9,041 bases of DNA from JBDRMV01 sp043811795 (GCA_043811795.1 JBDRMV010000135.1:1-9041); one strand, 5' to 3'; shown: positions 1 through 5,783, counted from the first letter of the stretch. Made by a program: numbers and translations. The notes: generated from the letters alone by a model not told the origin.

Positions 1-212
1 CCGCCGGCTCCTCTGAGGGGATTGTGCAGAATTCTGGAATCGGCATAAGGATTGACAAGCCGCTCTTTATCATAAAACTTTTTTTCTTCCGGCGGCATTT
101 TATCAAATTTCTCTTTTTCAAAAGCAAGAGACCTCTTCACCGCCTCCCTGCCGCGCGGGTCGGCTTCCATACCGCATTTGATGCAATAAGAAAAAAATTC
201 GGTTATTTTCAT
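1..212 (-). CDS. Probable NIF3-like protein, N-terminal fragment (runs off left edge)
   Basis: Seventy complete codons are visible from an ATG at 212 down to base 1 with no stop, so the C-terminus lies outside the window. The peptide begins MKITEFFSYCIKCGMEADPR and continues through a charged, lysine/glutamate-rich helical stretch to NPYADSRILHNP (about residues 53-64). From memory, an 'ADPRG ... NPYADTRIL' N-terminus occurs in a subgroup of NGG1p-interacting factor 3 (NIF3/DUF34) proteins, metal-binding proteins of poorly defined function. None of the metal-binding residues are in view, so the family call rests on this leader alone. The start is supported by a GAGGG ribosome-binding site at 220-224, spaced 7 bases from ATG and just past the rpsU stop. 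The gap to rpsU is 12 bases, so the two are almost certainly cotranscribed. In Firmicutes the gene after rpsU is often yqeY; this peptide does not resemble YqeY. Confidence 0.55.
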   Translation of the reverse strand, partial: MKITEFFSYCIKCGMEADPRGREAVKRSLAFEKEKFDKMPPEEKKFYDKERLVNPYADSRILHNPLRGAG

Positions 213-224
213 TTTACGTCCCTC

Positions 225-449
225 TCAAAACCGCTGCTTCCTGCGGGCAAGCATCCTCTTTGCTCTGGAAGCATTGATTTTCCGACGCCGCCTCATATCG
301 TCTTTCTTTTTCTTCCTCAGCATGCTGGGACTTTCAAAATACTGTCTTTTCTTGATTTCTTTCAAGAGCCCCTCGTTCTCGCATTGCCTCTTAAAACGCC
401 GCAGAGCGCTCTCAAATCTTTCGCTTTCGCCTATCCTGATCTCCGCCAA
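225..449 (-). CDS. rpsU: 30S ribosomal protein bS21
   Basis: This 74-residue protein is bS21, a small basic component of the 30S platform that sits near the 3' end of 16S rRNA and helps translation initiation. The family signature is clear: RFESALRRFKRQCENEGLL (residues 11-29), then EIKKRQYFESPSMLRKKKK (31-49), then an Arg/Lys-rich tail to residue 74. It is slightly longer than the usual 58-71 residues because of this tail. The start is a TTG at 447-449. It is chosen because it begins the conserved MAEIRIGE segment and lies 8 bases after a perfect SD, and no ATG or GTG fits better. It follows the HIT gene by 29 bases and precedes the NIF3-like gene by 12, forming one transcription unit. A HIT-rpsU pairing is common in bacteria. 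Confidence 0.95.
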   Translation of the reverse strand: MAEIRIGESERFESALRRFKRQCENEGLLKEIKKRQYFESPSMLRKKKKDDMRRRRKINASRAKRMLARRKQRF

Positions 450-451
450 TT

Positions 452-471
452 AAATCACCTCCAAATCACCT
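452..471 (-). promoter_or_regulatory. Perfect, tandemly repeated Shine-Dalgarno of rpsU
   Basis: On the minus strand the leader contains AGGTGATTT twice, as the reverse complements of 463-471 and 452-460. The second copy is preceded by GG, giving GGAGGTGA (455-462), a full match to the usual 3' end of 16S rRNA (UCACCUCC). It ends 5 bases before the TTG start. This is by far the strongest ribosome-binding site in the window and it decides the non-ATG start of rpsU. Most other genes here lack any SD. Confidence 0.85.
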
Positions 472-478
472 ATATTTT

Positions 479-820
479 TTATCCCGGAGGCCAGCCGAAT
501 TTTCTTCCGCCCAGAAGATGCAGATGTATGTGAAAAACCTCCTGTCCAGCATCCGGGCCGCAGTTAAAAACAAGCCGGTAACTCTTCATATTAAGAGAAG
601 CGGCAACCGCCGAAGCGGCAGCCACCATCTTTCCCGCAAGAAGCGAATCCCCTTCCCTGACCTCGTTGATGCTCTCTATGTGCTTTGCGGGAATAACAAG
701 CGCGTGGTTCGGCGCCTGCGGATTCACGTCTTTAAAAACCATTACTTCTTCGTCCCTGTAAAGAACCTCCGCTTTAATTTCGCCTTTGAAAATCCTGCAA
801 AAAAGACAGTTCTTTACCAT
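479..820 (-). CDS. HIT-family (histidine triad) nucleotide hydrolase, HinT-like
   Basis: A complete 113-residue histidine-triad protein of normal family length. HinT-type proteins are homodimeric purine nucleoside phosphoramidases/AMP-lysine hydrolases of the cytoplasm. The catalytic triad HIHLHLL is at residues 97-103 (H97, H99, H101), followed by the typical GGRKFGWPPG C-terminus. C5-x2-C8 with H47 and H97 matches the zinc site found in many bacterial HIT proteins. The conserved start 'CLFCRIFKGEI' leaves the ATG at 818-820 as the only sensible start, although it has no SD. A strong promoter ends only 8 bases upstream, so the mRNA is predicted to be nearly leaderless. It heads the HIT-rpsU-NIF3-like unit and lies 62 bases after mnmG. 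Family assignment is firm; the physiological substrate is not known. Confidence 0.93.
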   Translation of the reverse strand: MVKNCLFCRIFKGEIKAEVLYRDEEVMVFKDVNPQAPNHALVIPAKHIESINEVREGDSLLAGKMVAAASAVAASLNMKSYRLVFNCGPDAGQEVFHIHLHLLGGRKFGWPPG

Positions 821-828
821 AGCCTGTT

Positions 829-857
829 ATTATAGCCCGATTTACCCGAAATGGCAA
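829..857 (-). promoter_or_regulatory. Sigma70-type promoter of the HIT-rpsU unit
   Basis: On the minus strand, TTGCCA (852-857, 5 of 6 to the -35 consensus) and TATAAT (829-834, perfect -10) are separated by exactly 17 bases. Transcription would start near 822, about 2 bases before the HIT ATG at 820. That makes this a candidate leaderless promoter. It lies in the 62-base gap between mnmG and the HIT gene, which shows no convincing terminator. Confidence 0.7.
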
Positions 858-882
858 GGGGTAATACCGATTTAGCTGATAT

Positions 883-2733
883 TTACGTTCTTCTGGAAAG
901 GTAAATAATTAAGATATCAATGGCGGTGGGCGTCACGCCTGAAATGCGGGAGGCGGAATAAAGGTCTTCCGGTCTGTGGCGGTTGAGTTTTTGAAGAATC
1001 TCATTGGAAAGCCCCTTTACCGAGTCAAACCTGAATTTATCCGGTATTTTGATTTCTCTGAGAGAATCGTATTTTTTTATATCCCTCTCCATTCTTTCCA
1101 TATAACCCGAGTACCTGGTCTCGACAACTGCTTCCTTCAGAGCCGCATCCGTTACATCCGGAAAACCGCACATTCTTTTCAGCCGGTTTAATTTATAACC
1201 ATTGAGAATCAGTGCGCCGACAGTCGTTTTCATGTGTGTTTTTTTGTTCAGAACTTTTCTTTCTTTTATGAAATCAACAGCCGTACGGAAGTCCTTTTGA
1301 AAACGCTCCATCTGCGAAAGGGCGCTTTTATCCGCAAGTTTATATTTCCCGGCATGGGGCAGAAGACGGAGAATCGTATTCCCCTCTCTCAATTTCAGCC
1401 GGTATTCGGCGCGGGACGTAAACATCCTGTACGGCTCATTTGTGCCCTTTGTAACGAGGTCGTCTATCAAAACGCCGATATAGGACTCTTCCCTCTTCAA
1501 CACCAGCGGCTGGATATCCAGAATCCGGCAGGCGGCATTTATTCCCGCCACGAGACCGCCGCCGGCCGCTTCTTCATAACCCGTTGTCCCGTCAATCTGA
1601 CCCGCAAAGAAAAGGCCTTTAACGTGTTTTGCCTCAAGCGTGTGATGCAGCTGGACGCTGTCTATGACGTCGTGCTCAATCGCATAACCCGGCCTGACAA
1701 TCTTTACATTTTTCAGCCCTTCTATTGAATGAAGAAACGCTTCCTGAACCTCATACGGAAGGGATGTGGACAGGCCGTTCGGATAGAACTCGTTCGTGTT
1801 TAACCCGTCGGGCTCAAGGAAAACCTGATGTCTGATTTTATCAGGAAACTTGTGGTACTTATCCTCAACGGAAGGACAGTACCTCACGCTGGTTCCCGTG
1901 ATAATCCCAGAGAAAAGCGACGAACGCTTTATGTTCCCTTTTATTATTTTTTCGGTTGTCTTGTTCGTGTAAGTGATGTAACAGGGAAGGAATTTTCTGC
2001 CCCGCCCTGAAAATCTCATTGAAAAAGGCGCGATATTCCTGTCGCCGTGCTGGGGCGTCAACCTTTTGAAATCTATCGTCCTGCCGTCGAGACGCGGACA
2101 GGTGCCCGTCTTGAACCTCATCATTCTGAATCCGAGTTCCTTTAATGCGGCGGTCAACAAAACCGAAGCCGGCTCCCCGAAACGCCCGCCGGAAAACTTG
2201 ACATTGCCGATGTACATCATCCCGTTCGGGAAAGTTCCGGGACAGATTACAACGCTCCGGCACTTCTGATACAGCCCCCGCAGCGTTTTTACGCCCCTGA
2301 CCAGACCGCCTTTCACGTCTATGTCAACGACCTCATCCTGAAGAAGATAAAGATTTTTCTGGTTCTCAAGTATATTTTTCATTGAAGACCTGTAGGTCTG
2401 CCTGTCAATCTGAGCGCGCGAGGACTGAACCGCTTCGCCCCGGGAAGAATTCAGAATCCTCATCTGGACACAACTCGTGTCCGAGACAAGAGGCATCGCG
2501 CCTCCTAAAACATCAATCTCCCGGACGATGTGCCCCTTCGCCGTTCCGCCGACGGCAGGATTGCAGGAAGTATAACCGATTGTATCAAGATGCATCGTGA
2601 TGAGAAGCGTTTCAACGCCCATGCGCGCCGAAGCGGCCGCCGCCTCGCACCCTGCGTGTCCGCCGCCCACGACAACGCACTTTATGTCCTTAAATGATTT
2701 TAAATAAATGGGGTCAACTCTATTTGTTTTCAC
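883..2733 (-). CDS. mnmG: tRNA uridine-5-carboxymethylaminomethyl modification enzyme MnmG (GidA)
   Basis: MnmG is an FAD protein that, with the GTPase MnmE, installs the (carboxymethyl)aminomethyl group on wobble U34 of several tRNAs in the cytoplasm. The protein has 616 residues (E. coli about 630). It shows the FAD dinucleotide fold VVVGGGHAGCEAA (residues 20-32), GYTSCNPAVGG (53-63, with a conserved cysteine), VRYCPSVEDK with the second conserved cysteine, and GLFFAGQIDGTTGYEEAAGGG in the middle. The C-terminal tRNA/MnmE-binding domain carries TRYSGYMERM. The GTG start (2731-2733) shares one base with the transposase TAG stop. The first ten or so residues (KTNRVDPIYL) are translated from a transposon repeat rather than from native mnmG sequence. 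No other ATG/GTG/TTG start lies between them and the FAD motif. SD signal is weak, so translation may depend on coupling to the transposase. Confidence 0.96.
   Translation of the reverse strand: MKTNRVDPIYLKSFKDIKCVVVGGGHAGCEAAAASARMGVETLLITMHLDTIGYTSCNPAVGGTAKGHIVREIDVLGGAMPLVSDTSCVQMRILNSSRGEAVQSSRAQIDRQTYRSSMKNILENQKNLYLLQDEVVDIDVKGGLVRGVKTLRGLYQKCRSVVICPGTFPNGMMYIGNVKFSGGRFGEPASVLLTAALKELGFRMMRFKTGTCPRLDGRTIDFKRLTPQHGDRNIAPFSMRFSGRGRKFLPCYITYTNKTTEKIIKGNIKRSSLFSGIITGTSVRYCPSVEDKYHKFPDKIRHQVFLEPDGLNTNEFYPNGLSTSLPYEVQEAFLHSIEGLKNVKIVRPGYAIEHDVIDSVQLHHTLEAKHVKGLFFAGQIDGTTGYEEAAGGGLVAGINAACRILDIQPLVLKREESYIGVLIDDLVTKGTNEPYRMFTSRAEYRLKLREGNTILRLLPHAGKYKLADKSALSQMERFQKDFRTAVDFIKERKVLNKKTHMKTTVGALILNGYKLNRLKRMCGFPDVTDAALKEAVVETRYSGYMERMERDIKKYDSLREIKIPDKFRFDSVKGLSNEILQKLNRHRPEDLYSASRISGVTPTAIDILIIYLSRRT
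2703..2725. repeat. Left terminal inverted repeat of the RAYT element, translated in MnmG
   Basis: This 23-base sequence (core AAATGGGGTCAACTCTATTT on the plus strand) is identical to the reverse complement of 3602-3624. The match ends at 2702 on the outside and 2726 on the inside. It lies wholly inside the mnmG reading frame and encodes NRVDPIY near the N-terminus. Confidence 0.85.
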
Positions 2734-2754
2734 TATTTTTTCTTGTCCCCATTT
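2706..2754. repeat. Hairpin spanning the transposase stop and mnmG start
   Basis: Arms 2706-2717 (AAATGGGGTCAA) and 2743-2754 (TTGTCCCCATTT) pair over 12 positions with a single mismatch. The outer arm on the right is the coding sequence of the last transposase residues (around KKNGD). The 25-base loop contains both the TAG stop of the transposase and the GTG start of mnmG. In the minus-strand mRNA this hairpin would present the start codon in its loop. Confidence 0.6.
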
Positions 2755-3446
2755 TTCTTCCCGAATGGTCTTCCCCTCTTTCTTAAACTTTTAATTTTGA
2801 ATTTTTTTTTCATTTCACGGACAAATTCATCCTGCCCATAGATTCCTTCATCCAAATTTCTCCGAATATTCCTTAAAAAGCCCTCTTCCATTATCCCCTC
2901 TATATTTTCCTTATACCTTTTTCTCCTATCCTCGAAATTATCTCCCATCTCCAAAAAATACGGTTCAATATCAATCAATCCGTCGGTTAAACAATCTATC
3001 TTCCCCGAAGCGTAAAAATTATAACTTGACCAAAGCCATTTCTCCGGGCAAAGCACCAATTTTGCCCTTACCGGATTTAGTTCAACGTAAAGTCCGCACC
3101 GAATAAAATAATTTTCTTTATCAATCAAAGAACTTTTGTATCTCCCCTGCCAGACATGCCCCACTCCCTCATATTTCTTATTGAAATATACAGAATACGC
3201 CAGTGTTAATCTCATCATAAATTTTGAAACACTGCCTTCAACAGTCGGTTCAACCATAAGGTGAATATGATTTGACATTAAACAGTAATGATAAAGTTTT
3301 AATTTCAATTTCTTTTTGTATTTCTTCAGTAATTTAAGAAAATATTCAAAATCACTATCCTCACGGAAAACTAACTGTCGGTTATTTCCCCTGTCAATAA
3401 CATGAAAAACAAGATCCGGGGCAGTTATTCTTAAAGGTCTTGCCAT
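2733..3446 (-). CDS. REP-associated tyrosine transposase (RAYT, HUH/Y1 type)
   Basis: A complete 237-residue Y1-transposase-family protein that nicks and joins single-stranded DNA next to palindromic repeats. The opening MARPLRITAPDLVFHVIDRG is the typical RAYT N-terminus. The HUH metal-binding motif is H60-I-H62 within YCLMSNHIHLMVEP. HVWQGRYKSSLI (97-108) and YVELNPVRAKLV (120-131) are family hallmarks. The catalytic tyrosine is probably Y113 or Y120; I cannot tell which without a structure-based alignment. The C-terminal 60 residues are lysine/arginine-rich, ending KKNGDKKK, and are partly encoded by a repeat arm. All key motifs are intact, so it may be active. It has its own extended -10 promoter right at the ATG and no SD. 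Its stop overlaps the mnmG start, and its neighbours mutL and mnmG are unrelated to it. Confidence 0.92.
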   Translation of the reverse strand: MARPLRITAPDLVFHVIDRGNNRQLVFREDSDFEYFLKLLKKYKKKLKLKLYHYCLMSNHIHLMVEPTVEGSVSKFMMRLTLAYSVYFNKKYEGVGHVWQGRYKSSLIDKENYFIRCGLYVELNPVRAKLVLCPEKWLWSSYNFYASGKIDCLTDGLIDIEPYFLEMGDNFEDRRKRYKENIEGIMEEGFLRNIRRNLDEGIYGQDEFVREMKKKFKIKSLRKRGRPFGKKNGDKKK

Positions 3447-3451
3447 TTTTG

Positions 3452-3460
3452 ATTATAACA
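3452..3460 (-). promoter_or_regulatory. Extended -10 promoter of the RAYT gene
   Basis: The minus strand reads TGTTATAAT, a perfect -10 box (3452-3457) with the TG extension. The -35 region is poor (TTTCCC near 3475-3480), which is usual for extended -10 promoters. Transcription would start at or within 2 bases of the ATG at 3446, giving another predicted leaderless mRNA. Confidence 0.55.
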
Positions 3461-3463
3461 CAA

Positions 3464-3475
3464 AAATGAGGTCAG
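3464..3475. repeat. Degenerate repeat unit in the RAYT promoter region
   Basis: AAATGAGGTCAG on the plus strand differs by one base from the family core AAATGGGGTCAG. It sits just upstream of the RAYT -10 box, overlapping where the spacer and -35 would be. Confidence 0.45.
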
Positions 3476-3487
3476 GGAAAACGTAAG

Positions 3488-3549
3488 TAAATGGGGTCAG
3501 TTCTATTTTTGTTATTTTTTCTATGTAAAAATAGAGCTGACCCCATTTA
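3488..3549. repeat. REP-like palindrome upstream of the RAYT gene
   Basis: Two 23-base arms, 3488-3510 (starting TAAATGGGGTCAGTTCTA) and 3527-3549 (ending GAGCTGACCCCATTTA), are inverted copies with one mismatch that can still pair as G-U in RNA. They are separated by a 16-base loop rich in T. This is the best-preserved full palindrome in the window and is clearly related to the element ends and to 8326-8387. On the mutL transcript it would form a strong hairpin, but no U-tract follows, so it is not a standard terminator. Confidence 0.85.
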
Positions 3550-3572
3550 ACAAAAAGAGAATTGATTCCGCA

Positions 3573-3591
3573 AAATAGAGACGGCCCATTT
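3573..3591. repeat. Degenerate repeat unit between palindrome and right end
   Basis: AAATAGAGACGGCCCATTT resembles the unit AAATAGAGTTGACCCCATTT with a one-base deletion and substitutions. It has the same orientation as the neighbouring units at 3527-3549 and 3602-3624. Confidence 0.5.
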
Positions 3592-3601
3592 GCTACTAAA
3601 T

Positions 3602-3624
3602 AAATAGAGTTGACCCCATTTATT
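3602..3624. repeat. Right terminal inverted repeat of the RAYT element, abutting mutL stop
   Basis: This is the perfect inverted partner of 2703-2725 (core AAATAGAGTTGACCCCATTT). Its outer two bases fall within the mutL TAA stop codon (3623-3625), so mutL ends exactly where the repeat begins. Confidence 0.85.
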
Positions 3625-5356
3625 ATCTGCCGAGCATTGAATCAATTTTTGAAACGGGAAGCGTCAGCATCACGGGACGGCCGTGCGGGCACCTGAGGGG
3701 CTCGCTGCATTTTTTCAGGCCGTCTATAATAACTTCCGCATCTTTTCTTTTGATGCCGTCACCCGCCCGCAGGGACGTATGGCAGGCGACAATTTTCAAC
3801 ACCGTGTCCTTGATTTCCGCAAAGATATCCGGGCGGCGCCGGCCTTCGAGAAGGGCGTTTGCAATATCCTTTATAAACTCGCTTTCCGAGCCCCTGAAAC
3901 CCGCCGGCAGGGCCGAAATTTTAATACTCCTGCGGCCGGGTAAAATTATGAGGCCTATGTCCGCGAGAAAATTCAAGTTCTGCTCCAATGCCTCAATCTC
4001 CTCCGGCGTAAGTTTCATCTCCGCAGGAATTAAAAGTTTCTGCGCCGGAACGGGTTTTTCTCCCGCTTCCTTTTTAAATTTTTCATAATTTATCCTTTCG
4101 CAGGCAGCGTGGAAATCAACGATATGAATGGCCGCCGTCGTCGAAAAAATCAGGAATTTCTTGTGGGAAACCCCCACATAGAAAAATTCGTCCCATTTCA
4201 CATCATGCGGGAAAAACTCTTCCCCGGCGGACGTTTCCTCATCCGCCGGCGTTCTAAACGATGAAAATGCCGCCTCCTTTGATGGCGAAAAATACTCGCC
4301 CTTCCCGGGGCGCCGCTCGGCAACTCCGGCATACGCATACGCTCCCGCTTCCGACTGCGGCAGATTATACTCAACGGGTTTTTCCGCGGCGAACTTCCGT
4401 TTAACCACATCATAAATAACCTGATAAAAACTTTGCGGGCTCTGGAATTTTACCTCTCTTTTCGTCGGATGGACATTAACATCCACCAGCGACGGCAGCA
4501 CTGTGATATAAAGGAAGAGAGGCGGGAATTTTCCGGGCGGGAAATAACCCGAAACGGCATTCTCGGCGGCTTTAAGCAAAACGGGACTGTGAACCGGACG
4601 CCTGTTCACATAAACGAACTGCCATCTTTTTGACGGTTTGAGTTCCGAGGGAAAGACAAAACACCTGATAAAAACCGTCTCGCTTTTGTATTCCGCCACG
4701 ACGGCATTTTCAAACCCGAATATTTTTCTTATCCTTTCCGGAATTTCCTCATCCGGGACAAGACCTTCAAGATAATTTTTACCGTCGATTTCAAGAGTAA
4801 AAAGAACCTCGTTGAAAGAAAGAGCGAAACTCTGAACAACCCTTACTATTTCCGTCTTTAAATACGGGGAACTTTTCAGAAACCTTTTCCTGACGGGCGC
4901 GTTAAAGAAGAGACGCCTCACTTCAACGTTTGTCCCGTCAGGGCAGTCAAAATGCGTATGGGTTATTAAATCTTCCCCTTCTTTGCAGATGATGCCGCCG
5001 GGCTCTCCGGCAGGTTTTGAAAATATTTTAACGGATGCAATACTGCAGACAGAGGCGAGCGCTTCGCCCCGAAAACCGAGCGTCTTTATGCCGGAAAGTT
5101 CCAGTTTCGTATTTATTTTGCTCGTGGCGAACGAGGTAAGGGCAAGAGGCAGTTCCGCGTACTTTATCCCGCAGCCGGCGTCCGAAACATTTATCAGCGA
5201 CATGCCCGAGTTCTGAATTTTTATGTCTATCCTGCGGGAACCCGCATCAATAGAATTTTCAACCAGTTCCTTGACGACCGAGGAAGGCGACTCAATGACT
5301 TCGCCGCAGGAAATAAAGTTTCTTACATCTTCAGGCAGAACCTTGATGTTTGGCAT
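3623..5356 (-). CDS. mutL: DNA mismatch repair protein MutL
   Basis: MutL is the ATP-dependent matchmaker of mismatch repair, coupling MutS to strand incision. The 577-residue protein has the full GHKL ATPase: KELVENSIDAG (29-39; E30 the likely general base, N34 the magnesium ligand), DAGCGI (59-64), ATSK (77-80), GFRGEAL (94-100), NRRPV (251-255) and DVNVHPTKREVKF (292-304). A variable linker (about 325-385) follows. The C-terminal domain has the endonuclease signature DFHAACERINYE (414-425), ACHTSLRAGD (524-533) and CPHGRP (556-561), so it is the nicking type found in bacteria without MutH. The signature normally reads DQHA; here Q is replaced by F415. The ATG is fixed by the conserved MPNIKVLP start. 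It overlaps the PilZ gene by 26 bases without a clear SD, suggesting coupled translation. Confidence 0.96.
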   Translation of the reverse strand: MPNIKVLPEDVRNFISCGEVIESPSSVVKELVENSIDAGSRRIDIKIQNSGMSLINVSDAGCGIKYAELPLALTSFATSKINTKLELSGIKTLGFRGEALASVCSIASVKIFSKPAGEPGGIICKEGEDLITHTHFDCPDGTNVEVRRLFFNAPVRKRFLKSSPYLKTEIVRVVQSFALSFNEVLFTLEIDGKNYLEGLVPDEEIPERIRKIFGFENAVVAEYKSETVFIRCFVFPSELKPSKRWQFVYVNRRPVHSPVLLKAAENAVSGYFPPGKFPPLFLYITVLPSLVDVNVHPTKREVKFQSPQSFYQVIYDVVKRKFAAEKPVEYNLPQSEAGAYAYAGVAERRPGKGEYFSPSKEAAFSSFRTPADEETSAGEEFFPHDVKWDEFFYVGVSHKKFLIFSTTAAIHIVDFHAACERINYEKFKKEAGEKPVPAQKLLIPAEMKLTPEEIEALEQNLNFLADIGLIILPGRRSIKISALPAGFRGSESEFIKDIANALLEGRRRPDIFAEIKDTVLKIVACHTSLRAGDGIKRKDAEVIIDGLKKCSEPLRCPHGRPVMLTLPVSKIDSMLGR

Positions 5357-5771
5357 AAATCTTTTTGTCTTTTTTCGTGCAAAGGTTGTGATACGAGCAC
5401 CTTGAACAATTAGGCTTCTGTCTGACGGCGAGACGCTCCTCGCAGGTCTTCCAGTCCAGCGCCATGTCGTTTATCTTCTTTTTTAATTTTGCGGGGATTT
5501 TTACAAATTTCAGGCCTATAAGATACGTGCCGTTTTTTTCTTCCACCCTGATTATCTGCGCGACGACTTTCCGCAAATTTATTCCGGGCAGATTCAAGTC
5601 CAGAACAATTTTGCTCAACTTCGGCAAAGGCAGAAAAGTAATCATAGCCAGACCGCCCACCGAAATATCGCACATTATGGCGGGAACATTTGTCCTGCCG
5701 TCGCCCCGGCTGATCTCAACGGTCTTTATAACCGACAGCGTCGGGAATCTTTGATGGGTTCTTCTTTCCAT
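5331..5771 (-). CDS. PilZ-domain protein with a four-cysteine C-terminal tail
   Basis: A 146-residue protein whose residues 2-100 look like a PilZ domain, a beta-barrel that typically binds cyclic di-GMP. The two ligand-binding motifs are present: an RxxxR-type motif in ERRTHQRFP (R4, R8) and DISVGG (35-40, the D/NxSxxG motif). A short helical linker follows, then C110, C122, C125 and C131 in the pattern C-x11-C-x2-C-x5-C, within KPNCSRCSYHNLC. This tail could hold zinc or an iron-sulfur cluster; it is not a usual part of PilZ proteins. No membrane segment or signal peptide is seen. The ATG at 5769-5771 has no SD and lies about 5 bases from the predicted transcription start. The 3' end overlaps mutL by 26 bases, so the two form a tight operon. 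What it does next to mismatch repair is unknown. Confidence 0.8.
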   Translation of the reverse strand: MERRTHQRFPTLSVIKTVEISRGDGRTNVPAIMCDISVGGLAMITFLPLPKLSKIVLDLNLPGINLRKVVAQIIRVEEKNGTYLIGLKFVKIPAKLKKKINDMALDWKTCEERLAVRQKPNCSRCSYHNLCTKKDKKIYAKHQGSA

Positions 5772-5783
5772 AAATATACTAGT

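Larger units (their letters stand above)
2703..3624 (-). mobile_element. RAYT transposase element bounded by 23-base inverted repeats
   Basis: A 922-base unit made of a Y1/HUH transposase gene, its own promoter and several copies of an AAATGGGGTCARYTCTATTT-type repeat. The two outermost copies are perfect inverted repeats. It sits between mutL and mnmG, so close that its ends reach the mutL stop codon and the mnmG reading frame. I see no clear target-site duplication, as expected for HUH transposases. True IS200/IS605 elements have no terminal inverted repeats but subterminal hairpins, so the exact mobile boundaries may differ. It may equally be a domesticated RAYT with its REP array. Confidence 0.65.

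Noticed and set aside
24..533. 169-codon open frame on the plus strand
   Set aside because: It crosses antisense to three real genes (NIF3-like, rpsU, HIT) and shows no domain or RBS.
836..882. Terminator after mnmG
   Set aside because: Only a short direct repeat (TAAATCGG twice) is present; no stem followed by a T-tract could be found.
1234..1728. 164-codon plus-strand frame, and a 132-codon minus-strand frame at 1865-2263
   Set aside because: Both are out-of-frame shadows inside mnmG, whose motifs are intact over the whole length.
3488..3549. Standard rho-independent terminator for mutL
   Set aside because: The stem is long and strong but no T-tract follows on the minus strand, and the sequence belongs to a repeat family found elsewhere in the window.
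3464..3624. CRISPR array
   Set aside because: The repeat units vary in orientation and spacing, are imperfect, have no unique equal-length spacers, and no cas gene is near.
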